Assembly (NCBI GenBank): GCA_021775315.1 | Contig: JAJFIC010000007.1 | Span: 1 to 64,000 of the forward strand | Reading direction: 5' to 3' | From: Paracoccaceae bacterium | GTDB lineage: Bacteria > Pseudomonadota > Alphaproteobacteria > Rhodobacterales > Rhodobacteraceae | DNA: 64,000 nt | Part shown: positions 26,429 through 35,203 of the stretch, in pieces | Layout of the letters: each line of letters opens with the position of its first letter | Numbering within the stretch: the first letter of the stretch is position 1 | The notes under the pieces: model-generated | Told to the model about the DNA's origin: nothing | The model's database searches: none | The model's input: the letters and a program-made list of their open reading frames with translations, nothing else | Made by a program: the position numbers and the translations under genes

Positions 26429-27169
26429 ATGCCTAAACTAAGAACCCTGTTCGGGGGCTTGCTTCCTGCCTTGGCAATTGGGAGCGCGATGTTAATCGCC
26501 ATGCCCATGACGTCAGGAAGCGCATTCGCCGAAGAGATGGACTCGTCCATCGCTCGCGGTGGCAGGCTTTATGACAAATGGTATAAAGTCATCAAAGCCG
26601 ACAAGCCTACCGATACACACGCAGCATGGCCTGCAAGCAACACCAAGAAAAAAGGTGACGCAACACAGCGCTGCAAGGCCTGTCATGGCTGGGACATCAT
26701 GGGCGCCGACGGGGCCTATTCATCCGGCTCATACAAAACCGGCATCAAAGGCCTGCAAGCCTTTGCTGGTAAGCCAAATGATGCGGTCATCGCCGCTATC
26801 AAGGATGGCCTCCACGGCTTTGGCGGCAAAATGGACGATCAGGACTATGTTGATCTGGCAAATTTTGTAACCAAAGGTCAATTTGACATCGATGCCTATA
26901 TCGACCGTGACACTAAAGCCGCAAAAGGCGACGCCGCAAAAGGTGAGGCATATTACAATACTGTCTGTTCCAGTTGCCACGGGCTTGAAGGTCGGTCGCC
27001 AAAAGAACTGCCAAAACCTCTTGGGGCGTTGGCATCTGGCAATCCTTGGGAAATCATTCAGAAGATCATGAATGGTCAACCAGCAGAAACAATGCCGGCT
27101 ATGCGCGCTTTCGGGCCGCAAGTTTCGGCCGACATTCTGGCCTATGTGCAATCATTGCCAAAAGAATAA
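26429..27169 (+). CDS. Periplasmic diheme cytochrome c
   Basis: The ATG at 26429 has AGAGGAG upstream and opens on a signal peptide ending SGSAFAEE; an upstream in-frame start at 26327 is rejected. The 246-residue protein carries two class I cytochrome c domains with heme motifs CKACHGW (near residue 84) and CSSCHGLEG (near 182). Likely Met axial ligands are in GGKMDDQDY and ETMPAMRAFG. It would move electrons in the periplasm. The next gene, a membrane tetraheme cytochrome, probably passes electrons from quinol to it. No terminal reductase is next to them. Confidence 0.9.
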   Translation: MPKLRTLFGGLLPALAIGSAMLIAMPMTSGSAFAEEMDSSIARGGRLYDKWYKVIKADKPTDTHAAWPASNTKKKGDATQRCKACHGWDIMGADGAYSSGSYKTGIKGLQAFAGKPNDAVIAAIKDGLHGFGGKMDDQDYVDLANFVTKGQFDIDAYIDRDTKAAKGDAAKGEAYYNTVCSSCHGLEGRSPKELPKPLGALASGNPWEIIQKIMNGQPAETMPAMRAFGPQVSADILAYVQSLPKE

Positions 27170-27179
27170 CTAAAACAAC

Positions 27180-27215
27180 GTTCAGCCCACCCCGCCAAGA
27201 TGGCGTGGGCTGAAC
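27180..27215 (+). terminator. Strong intercistronic hairpin between the two cytochrome genes
   Basis: GTTCAGCCCAC (27180-27190) pairs perfectly with GTGGGCTGAAC (27205-27215), and GCCA/TGGC extends the stem inside with an AGA loop and a CCC bulge. Only a short ATTTC follows, not a T run. It may be a partial terminator or an RNA-stabilising element that sets different levels of the two cytochromes. Confidence 0.5.
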
Positions 27216-27246
27216 ATTTCAGATTTAAATTTCAAAGGATGCGGAA

Positions 27247-27834
27247 ATGCGGTTCATCGGAATAATCTGGCGCTGGTTTTGGGGGCCAACAATGCGTTTC
27301 GCATGGGGGACAATCATTCTGGCCGGTTTTGTCAGTGGCATTATCTTTTGGGGCGGGTTCCACACCGCAATGGAAGCAACCAACACTTTGAAGTTCTGCG
27401 TGTCCTGTCACGAAATGGAACAATTGGTGTTTGAGGAATACAAACAATCGCCCCACTACAAAAACGCATCCGGCGTGCGCGCCATCTGTTCGGATTGCCA
27501 CGTTCCGCATGAATGGGGACCAAAGGTTGTCCGCAAGATTAAGGCCTCTGGCGAGCTGTGGGCGAAATTCACGGGCAAGGTCAGTACGGCTGAGAAATTC
27601 GAGGCCCATCGCTGGGAAATGGCCAACCGGGTTTGGGACGAGATGTCGAAAACCGACAGTCGCGAATGCCGGAACTGTCATTCCTACGACGCGATGGATT
27701 TTCACAAACAAGGCCGCCGTGCCAGTGAAAAGATGCAGGAAGGTATTACAGACGGTAAAACCTGTATCGACTGCCACAAAGGTATCGCACATAAAATGCC
27801 GGTCGACCCGGATGCCGAGGAATACGAAGATTAA
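27247..27834 (+). CDS. NapC/NirT-family tetraheme cytochrome c
   Basis: A 195-residue quinol-oxidising cytochrome with one N-terminal membrane anchor (about residues 18-38) and four CxxCH heme motifs: CVSCH (near 57), CSDCH (near 84), CRNCH (near 142) and CIDCH (near 176). The size and spacing match NapC/NirT/TorC N-domain proteins, which take electrons from the quinol pool. No napA, nirS, torA or dorA lies near, so the partner is presumably the diheme cytochrome upstream and the final acceptor is unknown. An AAAGGA ribosome binding site precedes the ATG. Its stop overlaps that of the convergent PhnA-like gene. Confidence 0.92.
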   Translation: MRFIGIIWRWFWGPTMRFAWGTIILAGFVSGIIFWGGFHTAMEATNTLKFCVSCHEMEQLVFEEYKQSPHYKNASGVRAICSDCHVPHEWGPKVVRKIKASGELWAKFTGKVSTAEKFEAHRWEMANRVWDEMSKTDSRECRNCHSYDAMDFHKQGRRASEKMQEGITDGKTCIDCHKGIAHKMPVDPDAEEYED

Positions 27835-28040
27835 ACCTTCTTCATAAACTCCGTTTTCAGCACGATCGTTGCTTTACCGATCCGGCATTCGATCTGATCA
27901 GGGTTGCCGGTCAGGCGCACGCCTTTGATCTGGCTGCCGCGTTTCAGGGTCTTGGACATGCCTTTGACCTTAAGGTCCTTGATAACCATAACGGTGTCGC
28001 CATCTTCGATTTCGCTGCCGTTACTGTCGCGCGTCGTCAT
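27831..28040 (-). CDS. PhnA/YjdM C-terminal-domain protein
   Basis: A 69-residue protein equivalent to the C-terminal half of PhnA (YjdM): DSNGSEIEDGDTVMVIKDL, VKGMSKTLKRGSQIKGVRL and IVLKTEFMKK. Full-length PhnA also has an N-terminal zinc ribbon, which is absent here. There is no in-frame cysteine-rich sequence upstream, and the gene starts by ATGA overlap with its neighbour, so it is a short form rather than a broken gene. Its role is unknown; despite the old name the family has no proven phosphonate function. It is the last gene of the dapD operon. Confidence 0.85.
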   Translation of the reverse strand: MTTRDSNGSEIEDGDTVMVIKDLKVKGMSKTLKRGSQIKGVRLTGNPDQIECRIGKATIVLKTEFMKKV

Positions 28041-28378
28041 TTTTTATCCTCAAAAAATGGGGTCATCTGGGCCACGATAACGGAATTTTCCGCCAATGCG
28101 CGCGCCATCAGTGTGCGTTCTTCGTCAGGAATATCATGCCCTTCGGCTTCGCGTTCTTCCAATGTGCCATAGCCAGTTACATCCAGCGGTGCCATGTCGG
28201 CCTGTTTAAGGATCGCCACGGTTTCGCGCACCGCCTCGGCCTCGTCGATGCCGCTGGAATAGATCATCAAGGCAGCGCCAGTTGATTTCTTGGGCAGCCC
28301 ATCACCGGGATTTCGGCCAACCTCGACCAGCAGCGTGAACACCTGCTGACGAGATTTCTTTGGTTTTTCTTCGGTCAT
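28037..28378 (-). CDS. Conserved hypothetical protein in the dapD operon
   Basis: A 113-residue soluble acidic protein, with no signal peptide or membrane segment. The N-terminus is basic (EEKPKKSRQQ), then a segment VFTLLVEVGRNPGDGLPKK and an alternating helix/strand pattern follow. I recognise no domain. It lies 26 nt downstream of dapD and overlaps the PhnA-like gene by 4 nt, so the three are probably one transcript. A small ferredoxin-like fold is conceivable from the strand spacing, but that is a guess. Confidence 0.7.
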   Translation of the reverse strand: MTEEKPKKSRQQVFTLLVEVGRNPGDGLPKKSTGAALMIYSSGIDEAEAVRETVAILKQADMAPLDVTGYGTLEEREAEGHDIPDEERTLMARALAENSVIVAQMTPFFEDKK

Positions 28379-28404
28379 TATGGCTCCGCCGCTGCCCGTA
28401 CCTG

Positions 28405-29232
28405 CTAGTCGCGCAACAGTTCATTGATCGAGGTTTTGCTTCGTGTCTGCGCATCCACCCGCTTGACGATGACCGCGCAGTAAAGATGCACACCGTTCTT
28501 GGAGGGCAATGAGCCAGCAACCACAACGGACCCCGATGGAACCTCGCCATACGTCACTGATCCGGTTTCGCGGTCGACGATTTTGGTCGATTGGCCGATG
28601 AAAACGCCCATGCCCAGAACCGAACCTTCACGAACGATGCAGCCCTCAACAACCTCAGATCGCGCGCCGATAAAACAGTTGTCTTCGATAATGGTCGGGC
28701 CAGCCTGCATAGGCTCAAGCACGCCACCAATGCCTACGCCGCCCGAAAGATGCACATTCTTGCCGATTTGGGCGCAAGACCCGACCGTGGCCCACGTGTC
28801 AACCATCGTGCCCTCGTCGACATAGGCCCCGAGATTGACAAAGGACGGCATCAAAACCACGCCGGGCGCGATAAAGGCCGATTTGCGCACAACGCAATTG
28901 GGCACAGCACGAAAACCCGCCGCTGCCCACTGGTTTTCGCCCCAGCCTTTGAACTTGCTGTCAACCTTGTCCCACCAGCCGCCGCCCTGTGGTCCGCCAT
29001 CCTGCTGTTCCATATTCTTTATGCGAAAGCCAAGCAGAACCGCCTTTTTCGCCCATTGGTTCACATGCCACTGCCCGTCCGCCCGCGGCTCGGCCACCCT
29101 AAGGGCGCCGCTGTCAAGCGCACGCAACGTATCTTCAATAGCCTCGCGCGTCTCACCGGTGGTCGCGGGTGTAATCGCATCCCGGTTTTCCCAGGCGGCT
29201 TCGATTGCGGTTTCAAGGGCTGCGTTTGGCAT
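28405..29232 (-). CDS. dapD: Tetrahydrodipicolinate N-succinyltransferase
   Basis: DapD transfers succinyl from succinyl-CoA to tetrahydrodipicolinate in the succinylase branch of lysine/DAP synthesis. The 275-residue protein has an N-terminal helical domain (about 1-100), then the left-handed beta-helix hexapeptide repeats ([46 protein letters not shown]), length as usual. GGAGAC precedes the ATG by 6 nt. dapA and dapE are in the same window, but the operons are separate; dapC and dapF are not seen. Confidence 0.97.
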   Translation of the reverse strand: MPNAALETAIEAAWENRDAITPATTGETREAIEDTLRALDSGALRVAEPRADGQWHVNQWAKKAVLLGFRIKNMEQQDGGPQGGGWWDKVDSKFKGWGENQWAAAGFRAVPNCVVRKSAFIAPGVVLMPSFVNLGAYVDEGTMVDTWATVGSCAQIGKNVHLSGGVGIGGVLEPMQAGPTIIEDNCFIGARSEVVEGCIVREGSVLGMGVFIGQSTKIVDRETGSVTYGEVPSGSVVVAGSLPSKNGVHLYCAVIVKRVDAQTRSKTSINELLRD

Positions 29233-29343
29233 ATACGGTCTCCAACAAGTGACTGGTCAGGTTGAAGCAGAGCCTATAGATCGTTCATGTGCCACGCACA
29301 ATGCAAACCGTCAGAATGCCAACCAGACACGACAGGGTAAAAA

Positions 29344-30162
29344 ATGAACGAGCACCTCAGAAACCGGCGTTTTCCAGACGCACATTCCGATGTTGAACGC
29401 GCACGGGGCATTCCCGACACGCCGCAGACACGCTCGCCGACCTACCAACTGGCATTCAATGACAGTGAATTCTTGTGCCGGGACGAATTGCGCCCGGTTC
29501 GCTTGCAGCTTGAATTGCTGAAAACCGAAATGGCGCTGGAAGAACTGGGGATCGAAAGCACCATCGTGTTGTTTGGTGGCGCGCGCATTCCGGACCCGGT
29601 GAACAAAGACAAAGCCAAGACCAAAACCCTTGCCAAACTGTCAAAATATTACGAAGAGGCCCGCAAATTCGCCCAGCTTTGCACCGAAAAAAGCATGGCC
29701 GCCAATGGCTGCGAAGATGTCATCGTCACGGGTGGCGGTCCGGGTGTGATGGAGGCCGGAAATCGCGGCGCCTTTGACGCCGGTGGCAAGTCGATCTCGT
29801 TGAATATCGTGCTGCCGCATGAACAGGCCCCGAACCAATACGCCACACCGGAATTGTGTTTCAACTTCCACTATTTCGCCATTCGCAAAATGCATTTCCT
29901 GATGCGCGCCAAGGCCATTGTGGTGTTCCCCGGCGGCTTTGGCACATTGGACGAACTGTTTGAAAGCCTGACGCTGATCCAGACAAAACGCATGGACTCA
30001 ATCCCGGTGCTATTGTTCGGCGAGGATTTCTGGCGCGGCATCATCAATTGGGAGGTTCTGGCCGACGCTGGCACCATTTCACACGAAGACCTGAACCTGT
30101 TCACCTTTGTTGAAACAGCCGAACAAGCAATGGTTGAACTGAAACGTTGCGAGGCGGGTTAG
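29344..30162 (+). CDS. LOG-family protein (TIGR00730)
   Basis: A 272-residue Rossmann-fold protein with the LOG signature: [16 protein letters not shown] near residue 137 and [12 protein letters not shown] near 197. LOG enzymes act as cytokinin riboside 5'-monophosphate phosphoribohydrolases, or as broader nucleotide 5'-monophosphate nucleosidases. The N-terminal 90 residues form an extension found in the longer bacterial subgroup. Its stop overlaps that of the convergent phytase-like gene by 4 nt. It is transcribed away from dapD, with about 110 nt between starts. Confidence 0.9.
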   Translation: MNEHLRNRRFPDAHSDVERARGIPDTPQTRSPTYQLAFNDSEFLCRDELRPVRLQLELLKTEMALEELGIESTIVLFGGARIPDPVNKDKAKTKTLAKLSKYYEEARKFAQLCTEKSMAANGCEDVIVTGGGPGVMEAGNRGAFDAGGKSISLNIVLPHEQAPNQYATPELCFNFHYFAIRKMHFLMRAKAIVVFPGGFGTLDELFESLTLIQTKRMDSIPVLLFGEDFWRGIINWEVLADAGTISHEDLNLFTFVETAEQAMVELKRCEAG

Positions 30163-31037
30163 TCTTCGGCGGCTGGCAGGCTGTATTCCACGATTTCGGT
30201 GACCTGAAACATACTGAAATTATCGTCGGCAATCAGCGTCAGACGCAGACGGCCCGACGGCTCTCGCCAGACGGAAATGCCTTCAAGATTGCCGTTGACG
30301 TTGAAGCCTGTTGTTAACAGCGTTTCCTCGTTTGTGAACCCATCTTCTGTCAGCTCAAACCGCCGAATACGCGTGGCAAAACCGGAATACCAGGTGAAAT
30401 CCCGCTCCAACAGATAGAACCGCCCATCAGGGCCGAAATCCGCCCCGACCGGCAAATACTTATCCCGTCGCGGGATCGACAGGTCCCGATCCCAATTGCC
30501 GCCCCGAAAACGGAAAACAGGATAGGGCGTATCCCAGTCGCCCGATCTTTCGGGTAAGGTATAAAGAGTGTCGGCCTTATCAATCGCCAAGGCCTCCAAT
30601 CCGGAATTATTTTGAAAGCCAGCAAAATCAGGATGGGTTTTCATACGCGCCGCTGGCGCGCCGATGCCGGCATAGCGCCACACCCGGTGATTGCCCTCAA
30701 ACGACACAAAAAACTGACCCTTTGAATCAAAGGCGATGCCTTCGCTATCGGTATTGTAGCGGGTAACGGGTCTTGATTTTGCGTCCAGCAACGGCACCAG
30801 AGGTTGGGCGTCTACACCCGTGATCTGTCCATCAACCCGCTGAAATTCGCCGGAAATAATATGGCCACGATCTGAAATGCTGACAAAACTTTGGCCATCC
30901 GGCGCGACCTCAATCCCGGAAAAACCACCGAAAACCTCGTTCACGTCAGCCCAGACAAACCGCCCTTCGAATTGCAGTTCGACAGCCGCAACAGGAGACG
31001 CGCAAAGCGCCACAAGAATGACCCAAGCCCTGATCAT
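30159..31037 (-). CDS. Exported esterase-like/phytase-like domain protein
   Basis: A 292-residue protein with a signal peptide ([18 protein letters not shown]). I use the start at 31037 because its ATG overlaps the mepA stop (ATGA); an upstream GTG or ATG is less likely. The mature part is a beta-propeller-like domain called esterase-like activity of phytase: [20 protein letters not shown] near 45, [20 protein letters not shown] near 105, [16 protein letters not shown] near 150. It is presumably periplasmic; the substrate is unknown. It is last in the MFS-mepA operon. Confidence 0.82.
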   Translation of the reverse strand: MIRAWVILVALCASPVAAVELQFEGRFVWADVNEVFGGFSGIEVAPDGQSFVSISDRGHIISGEFQRVDGQITGVDAQPLVPLLDAKSRPVTRYNTDSEGIAFDSKGQFFVSFEGNHRVWRYAGIGAPAARMKTHPDFAGFQNNSGLEALAIDKADTLYTLPERSGDWDTPYPVFRFRGGNWDRDLSIPRRDKYLPVGADFGPDGRFYLLERDFTWYSGFATRIRRFELTEDGFTNEETLLTTGFNVNGNLEGISVWREPSGRLRLTLIADDNFSMFQVTEIVEYSLPAAED

Positions 31038-31972
31038 TTTGATTTCAGCACACCCGTACATTGACGGGGAAGATCGGCCATAATCATTTCACGCGCCCGC
31101 CTTGGCTTTGGCTTGACCTTCGTGATTTTCTTTTTCTTCTTCTTGGTCTTCTTTTTATTTGGATCAACCTTGGGCGGCGTCAGATAATCCGTCACCCACC
31201 AGGTCAGGCTTTTGTCACAGCCATCACCTTTGGAAATCTTGCTGACAGGTGTTTGTTTCACACATTTTGGCGATCCTTTGGGGCATTTCAGGCGCACATG
31301 AAAATGCGTGTGATGCCCATAAAGTGGTCGAATTTTTTGCAGCCATTTTCGATCTTTGCCAGCCCGCGCGCACATATCAATTTTGACTGCTGCGGCCACG
31401 AATATCCGCGCCACACGCGGGTCTTCAGCCGCAGCTTTCAGAATGGCCATATGGGTCGCGGTCCAGTTCTTGGTGACCGATCGCTGATCGTCTGATCGCA
31501 CGGGTATCGAGCTGATCTTTTCCCGGTCAGAGCGCGTCAGGTCCAACCGCTTTGGCGGCAGCATCCAGATATCAACATCAAGCCCCGACTGATGCGACGC
31601 GTGGCTGGATGTCATCGGTCCGCCACGGGGTTGTGACATGTCACCGATATATAGCCCGGCCCAACCGTAATCAGCCGCACGTTGGCTAAGCCGTTCGATA
31701 AACGAAATAAGATCCGGGTGTCCCCAGTTTCGATTTCGGCTTAACCGCATGGCCTGCCATGTTGGCCCGGTTTCCGGCAATTGTTGCGCACCAGCAAGAC
31801 ATCCCTTGGCGTAATATCCGTACACTTTGGGTTTCTGTTTGCTGGCCTTTTGATGCGCCCCAAACAGTTTGTTCGCCAGCGGATCGGATGCCTTTTTTTC
31901 CACGTGACTGGTCCCGGCAAGGAAAACCCCCGCCAGAACCCATATTAAAGCTATTCTTACAAAACTGTGCAT
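31034..31972 (-). CDS. mepA: Penicillin-insensitive murein endopeptidase
   Basis: MepA is a LAS-family zinc peptidase that cuts D-Ala-meso-DAP cross-links in peptidoglycan. The 312-residue protein has a signal peptide, zinc ligands in [15 protein letters not shown] near residues 121-135 and the [11 protein letters not shown] motif near 228. The C-terminal 60 residues contain a long Lys run, unlike E. coli MepA, and may contact anionic wall or membrane. Its start overlaps the MFS stop by 1 nt (TAATG). Confidence 0.95.
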   Translation of the reverse strand: MHSFVRIALIWVLAGVFLAGTSHVEKKASDPLANKLFGAHQKASKQKPKVYGYYAKGCLAGAQQLPETGPTWQAMRLSRNRNWGHPDLISFIERLSQRAADYGWAGLYIGDMSQPRGGPMTSSHASHQSGLDVDIWMLPPKRLDLTRSDREKISSIPVRSDDQRSVTKNWTATHMAILKAAAEDPRVARIFVAAAVKIDMCARAGKDRKWLQKIRPLYGHHTHFHVRLKCPKGSPKCVKQTPVSKISKGDGCDKSLTWWVTDYLTPPKVDPNKKKTKKKKKKITKVKPKPRRAREMIMADLPRQCTGVLKSK

Positions 31973-33345
31973 TAGTCGTTTGTGACACCTTTTGGATTAA
32001 CCCAAAGTAAAAGAACCAGACCAAGGACAAACAAACCAACAAGTGGGCTGATACCCAACCTTGGCGACTGGGTTGCAATGGTTGCCACCGTAATCAGACC
32101 CGGTGCAAGAAACGCAGTGGCCTTGCCCGATAGGGCATAAAGACCAAATGCCTCGGTCGATTTGCCTTCGTCAGAATGGCGTACCATCATTGTCCGCGAA
32201 GCGGCCTGCAATGCCCCGCCTGCTGCACCAATGATGCTGCCGCAAACAAAGAAAATAATGTCAGGCGTGCCTGAACCTTCGGCGAGGGGAATGCCAAAGA
32301 AACTTTCGCGCGTCATGCCAACGATGATCGTACAAACGCCAATCAAAACGACAATGCAAAGCACGATCACCGGTTTGGGTCCGTATTTCCGATCGGCCTT
32401 ACCGCCAACCCAGGAAAAGAAAGCCGCCGAAATTGCGCCGATGATGCCAAAAATACCCACAAAGGTGATCGACCAATTTAGCACCAAAGTCGCATAAACG
32501 CCGCCAAACCCGTATAGGCCGTTCAACGCATCCCGATACAACAGCGACGACCCCAGATAAGCCGACAGGCTTTTGCGTCCGGGCAGGGATTTCAGGGTCG
32601 AAACCAGCTCTGTTATCGCGGCCCCGACACGCGCTGGTGTCATGCCCGGCTCGCGTGGCTTTTCCTTTACCCATGCAAAAAAGAAACCCATCGAAATCAC
32701 GAACCACAATGCCGAAAAAGGCCCGACAAGCCGCGTGCCCTGTTTCATTTCGGCATCCAGCCCGAATAACGGATCAAGCCCGGCCAACGTCTTGCCGTTA
32801 CCTTGTTCGACAAACAGCAGCAGCATGATGAACAGCGCCAACACCCCGCCCCAATAGCCAAAGGCAAAGCCCGAGCCAGAGATCTTTCCGATCTCTTCTT
32901 CGGTGCCCAGATCAGGCAGCATCGCGTTGGTAAAGATCGTGGTGAATTCCATCCCGATAAAGCCAATGCCGAACATCACCAGCATCAGCCAATAGTTCGA
33001 CGCATCCGGATAAGTCCACCACAGCGCGAACGCGCCAACCACGTAGAGCACCGAAAAGAAATAGATATAAGGCATTCGCCGCCCGGAAAGATCAGCCAGC
33101 GCGCCCAGTAAGGGTGCCGAAAACGCGATAATCAGGCCCGTGATCGTCAACCCCAACGACCAGATGCTTTGCGCTTTGGCATCTGCCGCTTCTTCCGCGA
33201 GGCCAGTGCCCATGAAATATTGCGCCACAATCGCCGCGAAATAAGGGCCAAAGATGAATGTCAGGATCAGCGTATTGTATGGCTGGCTGGCCCAGTCAAA
33301 GAACATCCAGCCCCAAATGCGCTTTTTGTGCGAAATTTCCGCCAT
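31972..33345 (-). CDS. MFS transporter, UMF1/Atg22-like family
   Basis: A 457-residue protein with about twelve membrane segments. The N-terminus KRIWGWMFFDWASQPYNTLI matches the start of the UMF1 group related to the vacuolar effluxer Atg22, which is linked to amino-acid release in yeast. LGALADLSGRR is the motif A-like loop. The placement with mepA and the phytase-like protein suggests that the operon deals with wall peptides or periplasmic degradation products; that is inference. A GGGGA ribosome binding site precedes the ATG. Confidence 0.9.
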   Translation of the reverse strand: MAEISHKKRIWGWMFFDWASQPYNTLILTFIFGPYFAAIVAQYFMGTGLAEEAADAKAQSIWSLGLTITGLIIAFSAPLLGALADLSGRRMPYIYFFSVLYVVGAFALWWTYPDASNYWLMLVMFGIGFIGMEFTTIFTNAMLPDLGTEEEIGKISGSGFAFGYWGGVLALFIMLLLFVEQGNGKTLAGLDPLFGLDAEMKQGTRLVGPFSALWFVISMGFFFAWVKEKPREPGMTPARVGAAITELVSTLKSLPGRKSLSAYLGSSLLYRDALNGLYGFGGVYATLVLNWSITFVGIFGIIGAISAAFFSWVGGKADRKYGPKPVIVLCIVVLIGVCTIIVGMTRESFFGIPLAEGSGTPDIIFFVCGSIIGAAGGALQAASRTMMVRHSDEGKSTEAFGLYALSGKATAFLAPGLITVATIATQSPRLGISPLVGLFVLGLVLLLWVNPKGVTND

Positions 33346-33429
33346 ATTAATCCCCGTCCCTGATTATTGATTTGTTTTTTGTTTTGCAAATAAGACAGGT
33401 TTCCCTGTCGCAGGGCAAGAAAATTCCGG

Positions 33430-33960
33430 TCAGACCTGTGGCGGCCAAGGCCGGGCTTTTTCAGCGTCGATCCAGTCAGTGACGTAATCCGGCAGATCGG
33501 GCGAGGTTTCGGGCCAGCCAAGCAGCGGCGCCACATTCACCGGGGCAAGGATGCCGTTTTCATCCGTCATCGCCATTCGGCACAAAATCGACGAGGTCGC
33601 CTGACCCTTGTGCCACATGCTTTGCTGGAAATATAAGAACCGCGCATCCCACCCCAAAATCGTGCTTTTCATCGTGATGCGGTGAAACATCCGCACCCGA
33701 CGGCGATACCGAACCGAGGCCCCGGCGACCGCCATGTTCCAGCCGTTTTTCCGAAGCGCGTGAATTATTCCGGCGCGATGCGCCATCGGCAGACGCCCCA
33801 GATCATACAGCGTCAGCGTGCGGCCATTATTCAGCTCAAGCCACGGGTCGACATCCCAAGGCCAGCAAATATGGGTCGAAACATGCACCTCGCCCAGCGC
33901 CAGTTTGGGCGCGCGGCGGTAAATGGCCATTTCCTTGGCAAAACGAAAAATCGGGTACAT
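33430..33960 (-). CDS. Acyl-CoA thioesterase (hot-dog fold, 4HBT-like)
   Basis: A 176-residue hot-dog fold protein of the bacterial thioesterase group: VSTHICWPWDVDPWLELNNG near residue 27 holds the active-site Asp-Asn region, and the central helix RRVRMFHRITMKSTILGWDA follows. It would hydrolyse an acyl-CoA in the cytosol; chain length is unknown. AGGAG lies 8 nt upstream of the start. It is divergent from yggT. Confidence 0.85.
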   Translation of the reverse strand: MYPIFRFAKEMAIYRRAPKLALGEVHVSTHICWPWDVDPWLELNNGRTLTLYDLGRLPMAHRAGIIHALRKNGWNMAVAGASVRYRRRVRMFHRITMKSTILGWDARFLYFQQSMWHKGQATSSILCRMAMTDENGILAPVNVAPLLGWPETSPDLPDYVTDWIDAEKARPWPPQV

Positions 33961-34108
33961 GCAACAGGCTCCTGCAATCAGGCGTTACCTGCGACAGGGG
34001 CCGCGTGGATGCAAGCAAGTAGTGCGGATTTTCACGATGGGCTTGCGCTTGGGCTTTGTGCTGACTAGGTCATGTCGGGAAATCAATTCTGGAATCAAGG
34101 CACAACAA

Positions 34109-34396
34109 ATGACCTCTATCCTACAAATTCTGATGCTCGTGCTTGATATCGTCTGGTTTTTCGTGATTGCCCACGTAATCATGAGCTGGCTGATCAATTT
34201 TCAGGTTCTCAACCTTCGCCAGCCTTTGGTTGCCCAATTCTGGTACGCGCTGAACCGGATATTAGAGCCGCTTTATTCCCGCGTTCGCAATTTTCTGCCG
34301 GATATGGGTGGTATTGATCTGGCCCCGCTGATCGTATTGGTGGCGCTTTATGCGCTGCGCATCGTGCTTATCAACAACGCCGCCGCGTTCCTGTAA
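34109..34396 (+). CDS. YggT-family membrane protein
   Basis: A 95-residue protein with two hydrophobic segments (about 5-28 and 68-92) and the family motif NRILEPLYSRVRNFLPDMGG between them. I reject the longer frame from 33923 because it adds a charged, membrane-free leader and overlaps the divergent thioesterase gene. YggT proteins are linked to osmotic or envelope functions and to chloroplast division relatives; no precise role is established. It converges on msrA with a 3-nt gap. Confidence 0.9.
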   Translation: MTSILQILMLVLDIVWFFVIAHVIMSWLINFQVLNLRQPLVAQFWYALNRILEPLYSRVRNFLPDMGGIDLAPLIVLVALYALRIVLINNAAAFL

Positions 34397-34399
34397 CAG

Positions 34400-35050
34400 T
34401 TAAGAGCCTGCAAACGGCGCCGCAGCGCCCCAAATCTGACGCACCCGCTGGTCGCGCCCACAACCCTCGCGGTATTTCTTATAGGCCACTGACTGTTTAA
34501 CCAGACCAAACCGGGTCACGACACGCTTTTTGCCCAGATAATAGTTTTGGTGATAAGCCTCGGCAGGATAGAACGTGCTGGCATTCACAATCGGCGTGAC
34601 GATCTTGCCGTTGATCGCCGCGTCCGCTGCTTTTTTAGACGCCTCGGCATCAGCGCGCTGGGACTTGCCGCTAACAAAAACGGCGGTGCGATAGCTGTCA
34701 CCGCGATCACAGAACTGGCCACCTGCATCCAGCGGATCAACCGTGCGCCAAAAGATGTCGATCAGTTCACGATATGAAATCACATCTGAATCAAATTTGA
34801 TCCTCACCGCCTCGTAATGGCCGGTGCCACCCTTGGTGACCTTCTTATAGGTCGGGTTCTTGAGCGTCCCACCTGTATAGCCCGAGGTTGTTTGGATAAC
34901 GCCTTTGACCTTGTCGAAATCCGATTCCACACACCAAAAACAACCGCCCGCAATGATAGCGGTTTGAATATCTCGGGCGCTTGCCGCGGAAATCTGCAAC
35001 GCAAATCCAACCAAAATGGCCAGAAACAGCAGGGTGGAACGAATACGCAT
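34400..35050 (-). CDS. msrA: Peptide methionine-S-sulfoxide reductase, exported
   Basis: A 216-residue MsrA with the catalytic Cys in GGCFWCVESDFDKVKG near residue 37 and HYEAVRIKFD near 98. A clear signal peptide (STLLFLAILVGFALQISAASA) comes before the domain, so this copy repairs oxidised methionine in periplasmic proteins, unlike the usual cytosolic MsrA. A further Cys near the C-terminus (REGCGRDQ) can serve as resolving residue. Confidence 0.93.
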   Translation of the reverse strand: MRIRSTLLFLAILVGFALQISAASARDIQTAIIAGGCFWCVESDFDKVKGVIQTTSGYTGGTLKNPTYKKVTKGGTGHYEAVRIKFDSDVISYRELIDIFWRTVDPLDAGGQFCDRGDSYRTAVFVSGKSQRADAEASKKAADAAINGKIVTPIVNASTFYPAEAYHQNYYLGKKRVVTRFGLVKQSVAYKKYREGCGRDQRVRQIWGAAAPFAGS

Positions 35051-35203
35051 AACGGGGACTCCCTTTGTTTGTTGCTCAGTTTCTCCTGCCGGGGGCGCTG
35101 AAATACAACTGACATCGGCGTGACATCACGCCAAGGTGAAGGGCGAAAACCGCTTGGCCTTGGCCGCAGCCCGCCCTATCGTCCGAAAAAACACGAGGGT
35201 TCC

